A DNA stretch of 64,000 nucleotides from Brevundimonas huaxiensis (GTDB lineage: Bacteria > Pseudomonadota > Alphaproteobacteria > Caulobacterales > Caulobacteraceae), in NCBI RefSeq assembly GCF_014218725.1, contig NZ_JABBJE010000005.1, forward strand, positions 152,054 through 216,053, read 5' to 3'. The notes under the pieces are model-generated. The model was not told the origin of the DNA and searched no databases. It saw only the letters and a program-made list of their open reading frames with translations. Of this stretch, positions 1-8,475 are shown one piece after another (position 1 is the stretch's first letter; each line of letters starts with the position of its first letter). Made by a program: the position numbers and the translations under genes.

Positions 1-1182
1 TTCGGCAAGGTGCTGCTGATCGGGGCCTTCGCCTGGCTCATCAATGACTGGCAGGCCCTGTCGGAAACGATCTACGCCGGCTTCCTAGAGCTCGGCCTCA
101 CCGCCGGCGGAGGCTCCCTGTCGCGCGCGGAGTTTCTCAATCCGGGCGCCATCCTCCAGCAGGGCTGGGAGATCGTGAAGGCGCTGGGCGAAACGCCCGC
201 ACCGGTCGAGAACCCGCTCGACGTCATGGGAAACATGGCCGACGCCCTCATCCTCGGGCTGGCCATGATCGGCATCATGCTGGCCTTCGCGATCCTGGCC
301 CTGCAGATCATCGTCTCCCTGCTGGAGTTCAAGATCGTCACCCTGGGCGGCTTCGTCCTCCTGCCGTTCGGCATCTGGAACAAGACCGCCTTTCTGGCCG
401 AGCGGCCGCTCGGCTACGTCGTCTCCTCCGGGCTCAAGGTATTGGCGCTGGCCATCGTCGTCTCGGGCGCGCGGACGATCTTCGACCAGCTCCAGCCCTC
501 GGCCAATCCTGACATCTACGAGGCCCTGACCATTCTGGTCGCCGCCCTGCTGCTGGCCATGCTGGCGATCTTCATCCCGAACCTCGCCTCGGCCCTCGTG
601 ACCGGTGGGCCAGCCCTGGGGGCGGGCGCAGCCCTGACGAGCGGATTGGCTGTCGCCGGCGCCGGGGCCCTCGTGGCGGGCGGCGTGGCGGGGGCCGGAG
701 CCATGGCCGGGCGGGCCGCCGCCGTCAGCGGGTCGTCCAAAGCCGCCGCAGGCGCGGCCTCCGGGGCGCGCTCCTCCGGAAGCGGACCGTCGTCCGGGAG
801 CTTTCCGCCGGGCGGCGGACCTCGACCTTCGCCAAGACCCGCGCCGGGCTCCGGCGGCGCTGCGGCGGCCTCAACCCCCTCCCGCGCGTCCGCCTCTCCG
901 CCCGCAGGATCGGGACCATCGCGGTCGACCTCGGCGTCGCCGGCCGAAGAGTCGGCCGATCGGCCGGCCTCGGCGCCGTCCCTCGGCAAGCCGGCGCCTG
1001 ACGCCGAGCGCCGCGACCGGCCTTCCCTGTCGGAGGAGAGACCGCCGGGTGCAGGCAGCGGTCGCACCGCCGGCCGATCCGCCGCCCTCCAGGCCTTCTT
1101 CATCGCCAACTCGGCTCGCGCCCTGATGCCGGCCGGCGAGAACAGCGGCGCCCTCAAACCCACCGTCAGACCCGAGGATTGA
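1..1182 (+). CDS. trbL: Conjugal transfer protein TrbL/VirB6-like (5' truncated by window)
   Basis: Polytopic inner-membrane channel component of the type IV secretion (mating-pair) apparatus. The reading frame is open from base 1, so the N-terminus lies outside the window. About 393 residues are visible. Hydrophobic segments occur around residues 75-105, 110-125, 135-155 and 175-200, followed by a long Ala/Gly/Ser/Pro-rich C-terminal tail that is typical of TrbL. Its stop codon lies 2 bp before the next ATG, and the gene heads a trbL-F-G-I string. The family call rests on the membrane pattern, the low-complexity tail and the gene order. The GTG at position 10 is unlikely to be the true start. 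Confidence 0.85.
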   Translation, partial: FGKVLLIGAFAWLINDWQALSETIYAGFLELGLTAGGGSLSRAEFLNPGAILQQGWEIVKALGETPAPVENPLDVMGNMADALILGLAMIGIMLAFAILALQIIVSLLEFKIVTLGGFVLLPFGIWNKTAFLAERPLGYVVSSGLKVLALAIVVSGARTIFDQLQPSANPDIYEALTILVAALLLAMLAIFIPNLASALVTGGPALGAGAALTSGLAVAGAGALVAGGVAGAGAMAGRAAAVSGSSKAAAGAASGARSSGSGPSSGSFPPGGGPRPSPRPAPGSGGAAAASTPSRASASPPAGSGPSRSTSASPAEESADRPASAPSLGKPAPDAERRDRPSLSEERPPGAGSGRTAGRSAALQAFFIANSARALMPAGENSGALKPTVRPED

Positions 1183-1184
1183 GC

Positions 1185-1868
1185 ATGCATCCCTTCTTCA
1201 AGCCCAAACGCCCCCTGACCGCGTCCCCTGAAGCCACCCCCTATCAGCGCGCCGGTCAGGTCTGGGACGACCGGATGGGTCTTTCCATCGCCCATGCCCG
1301 CAACTGGCGCCGCATCGCCCTGGCCAATCTCGGTCTGGCGGCCTTTCTCGGCGCGGGCTGGTGGGTCCAGGCGGATCGCGCCGTGGTCCGACCTTTCGTC
1401 GTGGAGGTGTCCGACTGGGGACAGACGCAGAGGATCACCGCCCTGGACGGCCGTTACGAGCCGACCGAGGCCCAGACCGGCTATGCGCTCGCCCAGTGGA
1501 TCCGGGACGTCCGCTCTAAGTCGATCGATCCGATCGTGATCCGTCAGAACTGGCTGCGCGCCTACGACCTCCTGAGCCCCAAGGCCTCCGCCTTCCTGAA
1601 CGACTGGGCCCAGGCCAACGACCCGTTCGCCGACGCCGGCCGGGAAGCGGTCAATGTCGAGGTGCTCAACGTCGTCCGCCGCAGCGAGCGAACCTTCGAT
1701 CTGCAGTGGCGAGAGACCCGCTTCGTCAACGGTCAGCAAGCGGGGGCCGAGCGCTGGCGCGCCCTCATCACCGTCGCCCATCAGCCGCCCCGCAACGAGG
1801 CGGAGCTGATGCGCAATCCCCTTGGCCTCAAGATCGAGGATGTCTCATGGACCCCCGACGCTTCCTGA
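1185..1868 (+). CDS. trbF: Conjugal transfer protein TrbF (VirB8-like)
   Basis: 227-residue bitopic inner-membrane scaffold of the conjugative type IV secretion system. A short cytoplasmic N-terminus (about residues 1-40, with the YQRAGQVWDDR stretch typical of TrbF) is followed by one transmembrane segment (about 45-65). The rest is a periplasmic VirB8-type domain of alternating strands and helices. An in-frame TTG two codons upstream overlaps the trbL stop. ATG at 1185 is preferred because TTG starts are rarer. It overlaps trbG by 22 bp, which suggests coupled translation. Confidence 0.9.
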   Translation: MHPFFKPKRPLTASPEATPYQRAGQVWDDRMGLSIAHARNWRRIALANLGLAAFLGAGWWVQADRAVVRPFVVEVSDWGQTQRITALDGRYEPTEAQTGYALAQWIRDVRSKSIDPIVIRQNWLRAYDLLSPKASAFLNDWAQANDPFADAGREAVNVEVLNVVRRSERTFDLQWRETRFVNGQQAGAERWRALITVAHQPPRNEAELMRNPLGLKIEDVSWTPDAS

Positions 1869-2905
1869 GCGGGACGGCTGTCCCGATCGCCGCCGCCCTT
1901 GCGCTTTCCGGCTGCGCCCTGGTTCATGGCGCCGACGGCGGTGTGGAACCGATCGCGCTCTCCACCCCGATCGGCCTCGCGGAGCCGCCGGCGGTCGCGC
2001 GTCCCGAGCCGGCCCTGGAGACCAGGCCCGATCCGGTCACGGCGGCCGCTGATCTCGGCTCCACGGCACGGCCCTATCTCGAGACGGTTGCAGCCTCCGC
2101 GTCGCCACGCCGACGTCGGGACGCGGCCGCTCCAACCGACAGCCTGCCTTCCGGACGCGCGGCCATTGCGGCGGCCAACCGGTCGGCGCGCGCCGCCTCC
2201 AGCGCGGACGCCTTCGTCGGCGGGGTCCAGGTGTTCGCCTGGTTCGACGGGCGGGTCTACGAGGTCTGGACCGCTCCCTTGCGGGTCACCACCCTGACCC
2301 TTGCCCCGGGAGAAACCGTGTCGGCCAAGGCGGCCGGGGACACGGTCCGCTGGCAGATCGGCGAGAGCCAGTCCGGCTCCGGCGTCTCGGCGCGAACCCA
2401 TGTCCTGATCAAGCCGCTGCAGGCCGGGCTCGAGACCAACCTGGTCCTGACGACGAGCCAGAGGGTCTATCTCCTGATCCTTCGCAGCGGGTCGGCCGAC
2501 GCCTTCAACGCCGCCATCGCCTGGGACTACGGGTTTGCGTCGCACGGCCCCGAGGCCGCCGAGGGGCAGTCCGGCCTGCCGCCGGTCGATGTCGCAGCGG
2601 CAACGCCCCAGGGGCCGATCGATGCCCGCTACAGGATCGACCCGCGTGGGCGGGCGCCGCGCTGGGCGCCGACCGCCGTGTTCAATGACGGCACACGGAC
2701 CTTCATCACCCTGTCGCCGGACGCCGACATCGATGAGGCGCCGGCCCTCTTCATCAGGGCCGACGGAGACCTCCAGCTGGTCAACTACCGGCAGGCCGAC
2801 GGCGTCCTGATCGTTGATCGGATCTTCGATGAAGCGGAGCTGCGGCTCGGCGATCGTCGACCGCAGATCGTCCATATCCGCCGTCTTCCGGGAGCCGCCC
2901 GATGA
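1847..2905 (+). CDS. trbG: Conjugal transfer outer-membrane protein TrbG (VirB9-like)
   Basis: 352 residues. The start chosen at 1847 gives a signal peptide ending in the lipobox-like LSGC (residues 19-22), so the product is probably an outer-membrane-associated lipoprotein. The C-terminal part has the VirB9/CagX pattern, with a TRTFITLSPDADI stretch followed by a LRADGDLQLVNYR-like stretch. It forms the outer-membrane core complex with TrbI. The open frame extends upstream to 1706, but the longer version would lack a signal peptide and overlap trbF deeply. Confidence 0.9.
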   Translation: MDPRRFLSGTAVPIAAALALSGCALVHGADGGVEPIALSTPIGLAEPPAVARPEPALETRPDPVTAAADLGSTARPYLETVAASASPRRRRDAAAPTDSLPSGRAAIAAANRSARAASSADAFVGGVQVFAWFDGRVYEVWTAPLRVTTLTLAPGETVSAKAAGDTVRWQIGESQSGSGVSARTHVLIKPLQAGLETNLVLTTSQRVYLLILRSGSADAFNAAIAWDYGFASHGPEAAEGQSGLPPVDVAAATPQGPIDARYRIDPRGRAPRWAPTAVFNDGTRTFITLSPDADIDEAPALFIRADGDLQLVNYRQADGVLIVDRIFDEAELRLGDRRPQIVHIRRLPGAAR

Positions 2906-4083
2906 TCGATCCCCACAGCGCTGAAACCGCCGGAACTCAACCCGGCATGCAGACACCGGCGCCCCCGCCGCCCGTCACGGCTCCCAAGGCCCCGCCGCCG
3001 CCCTTGATGGGACGGGCGCCGCGTCCCGGGGCCGTCCGCATCCGCAAGTCTGTCGTCCAGGGGGCGGTGTTGGTTGCGGCCCTGCTCGTGTCCGGATCTC
3101 TCGCCTGGGCCTTCGTGGTCCAGCCGCAGATGACGCGCCAGGCTCGCGACGCTGCGGACGCCGAGGGCGCAGGCGAGGCGCGAGGCAGCGTCAGGCCTTC
3201 GGACCGCGTGACCGACCAGCCGGCGAGCTATGACCGCCTCGCCCAGACTGACGCCCTGCCGGAGCGCCGGGGCGCGCCGCCCGAGGCAAGAGAGACCGCG
3301 ACACCCCCACAGCCCGCGCGCATACTTGCGCCCCCGTACAGCACGGCTCCCCGCGCGCCGCGGCCGGCGGACCAGGCGGCCGCCTCGGGGCTCTTCTTCG
3401 AGGGGGCACCGCGAAGCGGAACCGTCCAGGCCGCCGGCCGATCAGACCCGGGTCCCTCGCCCGAGATGCGGGACTATGGGGCGATCTACAGCCCGCACGG
3501 CCTCCTGGCGCCCGTGTCCCCCTACGAGCTGAAGGCCGGGGCCGTCATCCCGGGCGTCTTGCTGACAGCGGTCGATACGTCCCGTCCCGGTCCCGTCGTG
3601 GCCACGGTCAGCCAGAATGTGTTCGATTCCATCACCGGACGTCATCTCGTCGTTCCGCAGGGGACGCGGCTGATCGGACGCCACGAAGGCGAGAGCGCCC
3701 ATGGCGATCGCCGGGCCTTCCTGGTCTGGGACCGGCTGATCCTTCCCAACGGCAAGAGCCTGATCCTCTCGGAGGAGCCCGGCGTCGATGCGCAGGGCTC
3801 CGTCGGGGTCCGCGGCGAGGTCGATCGGCGTCTCTGGCCGCTCGGCGTCGCGACGCTCTTCGCCGGCGCCATCACCACCCTCGGCGAGCTGGCGCGGGGC
3901 GGATCAGATGATCGATCGTTCGCCGCCAGTGCCGGGAGCGCCGCGTCCATTGAGGCCTCCCAGGTCGGGGGACGGCTCATCGACCGCGAGCTCACGGTTC
4001 AGCCGTCCATCCGCGTCCGGGCGGGCGCGCCGGTCCGGGTGATGATCACCCGCGATCTCATTCTGGAGCCCTATCGCCGATGA
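2902..4083 (+). CDS. trbI: Conjugal transfer protein TrbI (VirB10-like)
   Basis: 393-residue protein that spans the envelope and energises the conjugative core complex. It has a proline-rich cytoplasmic N-terminus (residues 1-45), one transmembrane helix (about 50-72), a Pro/Ala-rich periplasmic linker (75-190) and a C-terminal VirB10 beta-barrel domain. The barrel domain contains the LKAGAVIPGVLLTAVDTS and VPQGTRLIGRHEG stretches characteristic of the family. Its ATG overlaps the trbG stop by 4 bp (ATGA). Confidence 0.92.
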   Translation: MIDPHSAETAGTQPGMQTPAPPPPVTAPKAPPPPLMGRAPRPGAVRIRKSVVQGAVLVAALLVSGSLAWAFVVQPQMTRQARDAADAEGAGEARGSVRPSDRVTDQPASYDRLAQTDALPERRGAPPEARETATPPQPARILAPPYSTAPRAPRPADQAAASGLFFEGAPRSGTVQAAGRSDPGPSPEMRDYGAIYSPHGLLAPVSPYELKAGAVIPGVLLTAVDTSRPGPVVATVSQNVFDSITGRHLVVPQGTRLIGRHEGESAHGDRRAFLVWDRLILPNGKSLILSEEPGVDAQGSVGVRGEVDRRLWPLGVATLFAGAITTLGELARGGSDDRSFAASAGSAASIEASQVGGRLIDRELTVQPSIRVRAGAPVRVMITRDLILEPYRR

Positions 4084-4583
4084 CCCGTCTCCCTCGCCTT
4101 CTCACGGCGGCCATGGTGCCCGCCGTCGGCCTCCTGGCGTTCGGCGCGATCGGGGGACAACGGCCCGCGCTCGCGCTGATCAATGAAAGCCCGAGCCTGC
4201 CCAAGGGCGTCTATGTCCGCACGGCGGCCGCCGAAATCTCCCGGGGCGAAGTCGTCGCCATTCGCCAGCCAGCCGTCGTGCGTCCCTATCTGGCGCGTCA
4301 GGGCATGCCGCCCGAGGTGCGCCTGATCAAACGGGTGGCGGCGACGGGGGGCGATGCCGTCTGCTCGGACGGCCGCTGGATGATCGCCCCGATGCGCACC
4401 GTCCGGATCCACGACAGGGACCGCAACGGCGCGCCTCTCCCGGCCTGGCGGGGCTGCCGCAGGCTCGCCGCCGACGAACGACTGCTGCTCGGCGACACGC
4501 CGTCCAGCCTGGACAGTCGGTACTTCGGGCCGGTCACGACCGCCCAGATCGAGGGCGTCTATCGGGAGGCCCTGACATGGTGA
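4080..4583 (+). CDS. traF: Conjugative transfer signal peptidase TraF-like (S26 family)
   Basis: 167-residue protease of the signal peptidase I/TraF family. In RP4-type systems TraF matures (cyclises) the pilin TrbC. An N-terminal hydrophobic segment lies at residues 8-26. The Ser nucleophile sits in NESPSLPKGVY (Ser near residue 36) and the catalytic Lys in RLIKRVAA (Lys near 83), followed by the GD box in LLLGDTPSSLDSRYFG. It overlaps both neighbours by a few bases, so it is part of the same transcript. No TrbC is visible here; it would lie upstream. Confidence 0.88.
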   Translation: MTRLPRLLTAAMVPAVGLLAFGAIGGQRPALALINESPSLPKGVYVRTAAAEISRGEVVAIRQPAVVRPYLARQGMPPEVRLIKRVAATGGDAVCSDGRWMIAPMRTVRIHDRDRNGAPLPAWRGCRRLAADERLLLGDTPSSLDSRYFGPVTTAQIEGVYREALTW

Positions 4584-5188
4584 AACGCAGCCTTCCGATC
4601 GCCGCCCTCGCCGTCCTCGCGGCGACGTCGCCGGCCGCCGCCCAGACACGCATCGACTGGCGTCCCGCCGGCGGGGACCTGTTCGTCGGCGCCGCCGTGG
4701 ACGCGACGACGCCCGACGTCGCCGGTGTGGAAGCGGTCCGTCTCGCGGATCTGGACCAGCCTTTCGCCGAGGCCATCGCTGAAGCGGCCGACCGACACGG
4801 CCTGGACCGCAAGCTGCTCCACGCCCTGGTCGTGGTGGAAAGCGCCTACCGCCCCCAGGCCTGCTCCCACGCGGGCGCCTGCGGCCTGACCCAGCTGATG
4901 CCGGGCACCGCCGCCGACCTTGGCGTTCGGGACCGGTTCGATCCCTATGAGAACCTGCGCGGCGGCGCCGACTACCTCGCCCGCCAGATCCTCCGCTTCG
5001 GCGATCTGCGCCTGGCCCTCGCGGCCTATAACTCCGGTCCCGATCGGGTCGCCAGACTGGGCCGGATCCCGAACATCACCGAAACGCAGAACTACGTCGT
5101 GACCGTGATCAACTGCTACCTGGCGCTAACGGCGGGTCGCGGGGTCCGGTCGTCGCGGGAATGCACTCCGGCGGAGGCCGCGCTATGA
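4577..5188 (+). CDS. Periplasmic lytic transglycosylase, conjugation-associated
   Basis: 203 residues with a cleavable signal peptide (residues 1-23, cleaved after AAAQ). A single SLT domain follows. The catalytic Glu is in VVVESAYRP, and the GACGLTQLMPGTA, NLRGGADYL and ALAAYNSGP motifs are all present. It opens peptidoglycan locally for assembly of the secretion apparatus, the role played by VirB1-type enzymes. It overlaps traF by 7 bp and the next small gene by 4 bp. Confidence 0.9.
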   Translation: MVKRSLPIAALAVLAATSPAAAQTRIDWRPAGGDLFVGAAVDATTPDVAGVEAVRLADLDQPFAEAIAEAADRHGLDRKLLHALVVVESAYRPQACSHAGACGLTQLMPGTAADLGVRDRFDPYENLRGGADYLARQILRFGDLRLALAAYNSGPDRVARLGRIPNITETQNYVVTVINCYLALTAGRGVRSSRECTPAEAAL

Positions 5189-5493
5189 CCTTCGCGACGG
5201 AGCCCCGCGACGGCGCGGATCAAGCGCCCGAGACGGCGGAGACCTTGCTGACGCGGGCGGAGGCCTCGGCCTTTCTGGAGGGCAGGGGCATCCGGATGAA
5301 GCCGACGACCCTGGCGCGGGCCTATTCGACCGGCTCGGGCGGACCGCCCTGCCGTCACATCCGGAACAAGCCCTTCTACCCTCTCGACCTGCTCGAAGCC
5401 TGGGCCCGGTCCCAGATCACAGCGCCGGTCGCGTCCTCCAGCGAACGTCAGCGCCTTCGGCGCGAGGCCCGCAGCCGGGAGGCCGCATCATGA
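5185..5493 (+). CDS. Small helix-turn-helix, excisionase-like protein
   Basis: 102 residues. The stretch LLTRAEASAFLEGRGI...LARAYSTGSGGPPCRHI...PLDLLEAWA resembles MerR-like winged-helix excisionase/plasmid control proteins, in which an LT-x-E-A-A-x-F helix is followed by a GGPP turn and a D-L-x-x-W wing. The start at 5185 overlaps the transglycosylase stop (ATGA). It is probably a DNA-binding control protein of the conjugative element. The molecular target is unknown. Confidence 0.65.
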   Translation: MTFATEPRDGADQAPETAETLLTRAEASAFLEGRGIRMKPTTLARAYSTGSGGPPCRHIRNKPFYPLDLLEAWARSQITAPVASSSERQRLRREARSREAAS

Positions 5494-5675
5494 CCTCCCA
5501 ACGCCCCAGCCTGGAGGCCCTGCTGAACGACCCCTCGGTCAGCTACCCGCTCAAGGCCGTCCTGCTGGTCTGGTGGAGTCGCGACCCGCTCGATGCGGCG
5601 AACGACGCCGCGGCCCTCGCCACGGTCATGGGCGACCGCGCGGTCTCGCTCCTGGAGCAGCGTCATGGCCCATGA
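5490..5675 (+). CDS. Small hypothetical protein of the conjugative element
   Basis: 61 residues, overlapping the previous gene by 4 bp and the next by 11 bp. Such tight coupling supports it as a real gene. The sequence includes a hydrophobic LKAVLLVWWSRDPLDAANDAAAL stretch. I recognise no domain, so the function is unknown. Small proteins of this kind are common in ICE cargo-control operons. Confidence 0.55.
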   Translation: MTSQRPSLEALLNDPSVSYPLKAVLLVWWSRDPLDAANDAAALATVMGDRAVSLLEQRHGP

Positions 5676-6030
5676 GCGAGGGCTGGACCGGTTTCTCGGC
5701 TGGCGTCAGGTCCGCGACCTCACGGGGCTCGGCCGCACGACGGCGTGGCGGATGCGTCAGGCCGGGGATTTCCCCGACCCGGTGCCGATTTCACCCGGCC
5801 GGGTGGCCTGGCGAGAACGCGACATCGCCGCCTGGAACGAGAGCCGGGGCGCCCCGATCCCGACCCGGCGGGCCGCGGCCAAGCCGCGCCCTTCGGAAGT
5901 CCGCGTCATCGATACGGCGACCCCTGAACCGGCGCCCTCTGCGGCGATGGCGTCGCCCCATCCCAGACACCGTCCCGCGCGGCGACCGCGATCAACCCTT
6001 GCCGAGGGTCAGCTCGGCTTCGACTTCTAG
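5665..6030 (+). CDS. AlpA-family transcriptional regulator
   Basis: 121 residues. The N-terminal MerR-like HTH (residues 8-60) reads FLGWRQVRDLTGLGRTTAWR...GDFPDPVPISPGRVAWRERDIAAW, which is the AlpA/prophage CP4-57 regulator signature. The C-terminal half is a basic Pro/Ala/Arg-rich tail. AlpA proteins control excision and gene expression of integrated elements. As the last gene of the conjugation string, it probably controls element mobility. The ATG at 5665 is chosen because it starts the conserved domain and overlaps the preceding gene. Confidence 0.8.
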   Translation: MAHERGLDRFLGWRQVRDLTGLGRTTAWRMRQAGDFPDPVPISPGRVAWRERDIAAWNESRGAPIPTRRAAAKPRPSEVRVIDTATPEPAPSAAMASPHPRHRPARRPRSTLAEGQLGFDF

Positions 6031-6124
6031 GACTGATGCGGGCAGTCAGCACGGTTTCGATGTGTGGTGTCCCGCCATTTCCCGATTTACCGGCCTACTC
6101 TCGCATTGGCGCTGACAGCTCGGC

Positions 6125-7999
6125 TTGAAAGGCCTAACTATCGCGTATGTGAAATACGGGAAAGTTATGGCGCTACATCTGGTAGGAGAGACGATTGACC
6201 GGGCGCGTGCCCACGCCGCCGCTCGCTCGGGCAACCTCGTGGCCCTGGTCCGTGGCGTTTATGTGGACGCAGCCGACGACGTCGATGCCGTGATCATGGC
6301 GCACGCGGTGCGGATCGCCGCCTATCTTTATCCCCGCGCCTATCTGTCCGGCGCCTCGGCTCTCCTGTTGGCGCCCACATTGGACGGCCGCCTGTTTTTG
6401 AGCGGGCGTCGCAACCAGCGAACACGGATTCGGGGTCTGGAGATTATCCAGAACCAAGGGCCGGATGCTCCGTCCACGGTTCCCGCCATCGTCGCTGACG
6501 CGATGGGCGAAATTCACATGACGGCCTCGTCCCCCCGCCAGCGTTTTCTGGAGGCCTTCCGCATCCGCAGCGAGCATGCCGGTGCGATCGACCCCCTCAT
6601 GCGTCGCCGGATGGCGGAGCGTCTGATCGAAGAATACGGCGACGCGCGCCAGGCTGCGGACGCCGTATGGGTGCTTGGGCGTCTAATCCGCTGGACTCGC
6701 GAAGCCGAGGCCGCCGAACGCTTTCTCGACGCCGCCCATCCGGCCCAGGCCCCCGCGAATGCGGCCCGGGTGGGTCTGACGGTGGCCTGGCACGGCGCGC
6801 CCGTCGGCGAGCTGACCCACGACGGTGTCGAGTGGCGCTGGGCCGCCACCGCCAAGGGCCAGCCGCCCCTGGTGCGGCCGACCCGCCCCGGCAGCCTTCC
6901 CCCCTTCATCGAATCCCTGCTGCCGGAAGGCTGGCTGGCCGAGATTCTGGACGCTCGCGACGAGCGTGAGCTCCTGCGAACGGGCCGGCGCTACATGTCG
7001 AACATCGCCATCGTCTCCGACCCGGCCGAGCTGGCTGAAGTAACCCCGGACGTGCTTCAGGGCCGTCTGGCGCAGCACATCGACGACGGGGTCTTCACCG
7101 GCCGCTACGAGGGCCCGACACGTCGATCCCTCGAAGAGAGCTTCCAGGCCAATCTGGCCAAGCTGTTCGCCTCCCGCGACACGCCGCGTCTCTCCGGAAT
7201 CCAGATCAAGGCGCCGATGTGCCTGACGACGGGCGGCGAGCTCATCCCGTCAACGGGGGCGCCCTTCACCCATATCCTGAAGCCGGCGGGCACCAACGGC
7301 TTCGAAGACCTGCCGATCGTCGAATGGATGGGGTTGGCGCTCGCCCGCGCCGCCGGTTTCGAAACACCCGACGCCGCTCTTGTCCCCATGCCGGACGGCA
7401 TGCGCCCGGCCCTTGTGGTCGAGCGGTTCGACATCCGCCGCACGGACAACGACGCGCGCCGATATGCGCTGGAGGATTTCTGCTCAATCCTCGAACTGCC
7501 GCCCCTGCGCAAGTACGAGGGCTCCATCGAACGCACGGCGCGTGGACTGCGCCCCCTGTCGACACAACCGGCCCAGGACCTGGAAATCCTTTACCGGCGG
7601 GCGGTTTTCGCCTGGCTCATCGCAGACGGAGATATGCACCTGAAGAACCTGGCCCTGCTGAAGATCGCCGACCCCGGCAGCGAGCATTTCGACGAGGTGC
7701 GCTTCGCCCCGGTCTATGACGCCGTCACCACGCGGATCTTCCCTGGCCTGGACAACGATCAGATGGCCCTGACCCTCAACGGCAAACGGGACCGTCTGAC
7801 CCCCGAGGATTTCCAGGCGCTCGCCCGAACCATAGACCTTCCGGTCGCTCGGGCCGCGCAACTGACCGCCGACTGCGCCCGGCGCACGGTGGACGGACTG
7901 CAAGCCCTGCCGGTGCCGGAACGGATCGCCCCCGGCGCGGATCGTATCCGAGACCGGATTTCCGACATCGTCCGCCAGCGCGCGGAGCCTTTCGTTTAG
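6125..7999 (+). CDS. AbiEi-like/HipA fusion serine-threonine kinase toxin
   Basis: 624-residue two-part protein. Residues 1-190 look like the AbiEi-type regulator fold (LHLVGETIDRARAHA...LVRGVYVDA, YLSGASALLL, RRNQRTRIRGLEI). Residues about 205-620 are a complete HipA kinase. Visible kinase elements are SGIQIKAP (357-364), ATP-binding Lys386 in THILKPAG, the ERFD motif, catalytic Asp503 in GDMHLKN and metal-binding Asp532 in PVYDAVTT. HipA kinases phosphorylate tRNA synthetases or other targets and cause growth arrest. No separate HipB-like gene adjoins it, so the N-terminal domain may serve as built-in antitoxin. Alternative starts are GTG 6149 and ATG 6167; the latter has a better-placed GGGA. 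Confidence 0.85.
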   Translation: MKGLTIAYVKYGKVMALHLVGETIDRARAHAAARSGNLVALVRGVYVDAADDVDAVIMAHAVRIAAYLYPRAYLSGASALLLAPTLDGRLFLSGRRNQRTRIRGLEIIQNQGPDAPSTVPAIVADAMGEIHMTASSPRQRFLEAFRIRSEHAGAIDPLMRRRMAERLIEEYGDARQAADAVWVLGRLIRWTREAEAAERFLDAAHPAQAPANAARVGLTVAWHGAPVGELTHDGVEWRWAATAKGQPPLVRPTRPGSLPPFIESLLPEGWLAEILDARDERELLRTGRRYMSNIAIVSDPAELAEVTPDVLQGRLAQHIDDGVFTGRYEGPTRRSLEESFQANLAKLFASRDTPRLSGIQIKAPMCLTTGGELIPSTGAPFTHILKPAGTNGFEDLPIVEWMGLALARAAGFETPDAALVPMPDGMRPALVVERFDIRRTDNDARRYALEDFCSILELPPLRKYEGSIERTARGLRPLSTQPAQDLEILYRRAVFAWLIADGDMHLKNLALLKIADPGSEHFDEVRFAPVYDAVTTRIFPGLDNDQMALTLNGKRDRLTPEDFQALARTIDLPVARAAQLTADCARRTVDGLQALPVPERIAPGADRIRDRISDIVRQRAEPFV

Positions 8000-8102
8000 G
8001 GCCCAGCTAAACCAATGGCGTCGCGCTGCAGGAGACGACGCCAGATTCCGGTTCGCCATGAAAGGCCCGTCGCCTAAGCTGCGGTAGCCCGGTGCGGCCC
8101 AC

Positions 8103-8170
8103 GCGTATGTCCAGGCTTCGGCTAAAGGCGTGGGCGCATGCGAATCTCACATGTTCTCAACGCCCGGCGC
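8103..8170 (+). repeat. Imperfect direct repeat, copy A (partner 18578-18660)
   Basis: Shares with 18578-18660 the blocks GCGTATGTCCAGGC (14 of 14), GGCTAAAGGCGT followed by GGCGCATGC, and CATG-n-TCTCAAC-n-CCCGG, in the same order and orientation. Copy B has an extra stretch of about 16 bp between the first two blocks. The two copies bracket the defence genes. Confidence 0.7.
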
Positions 8171-8365
8171 ACATTTCAGCGGCAGCTTTGTAGTGACCGG
8201 CTTTACCGGTATGGACACGTCATGGCGTTATCCTAATTCGCACCTGAGCCAATCTTGGTGGAAGTGCACGGGACTGAGAGGGGATCATAACTCTCTCGCC
8301 GTCGCCGAGGATCTTGGATCCGTTGAAACCGGGCACTGGGGACATGGGGCCTTGGAGCCTTGGGG

Positions 8366-8395
8366 CCGACGCAGTTGAGCCCTCAACTCCGTCGG
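8366..8395. other. Strong hairpin upstream of HEPN-like gene
   Basis: The arms CCGACG-C-AGTTGA and TCAACT-C-CGTCGG pair over 12 bp with one C/C mismatch and a 4-base GCCC loop. No T-run follows, so it is a weak terminator candidate. It lies 80 bp before the HEPN-like gene. Confidence 0.5.
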
Positions 8396-8475
8396 CGGTA
8401 AACGAAGATGACGCGACTATGTATCGGGCTGGTGCGCGCTGCATCCGCCCCTTATCCGTGCCGGGAGCTCAGCCG

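Larger units (their letters stand above)
1..6030 (+). mobile_element. One arm of an integrative/conjugative element (conjugation module end)
   Basis: Six overlapping or near-overlapping genes of the Trb mating-pair formation system are followed by three small genes ending in an AlpA-type regulator. trb genes in this order plus AlpA- and excisionase-like small genes are typical of proteobacterial ICEs. No integrase, relaxase or attachment site is visible in the window, so the element boundary is inferred, and the left part lies upstream of position 1. Confidence 0.6.
8000..8475. other. Intergenic stretch with one copy of a dispersed repeat and a hairpin
   Basis: No convincing gene. It holds the left copy of an imperfect repeat (8103-8170) and a strong hairpin at 8366-8395. 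An open frame runs on from 8314 into the next gene, but it includes the hairpin and lacks coding character before 8476. Confidence 0.6.

Noticed and set aside
516..1781. 421-residue minus-strand open frame
   Set aside because: Antisense to trbL and trbF, low-complexity Ala/Arg/Gly sequence, so a shadow frame.
1781..2956. 391-residue minus-strand open frame
   Set aside because: Antisense to trbG, which has a signal peptide and VirB9 motifs.
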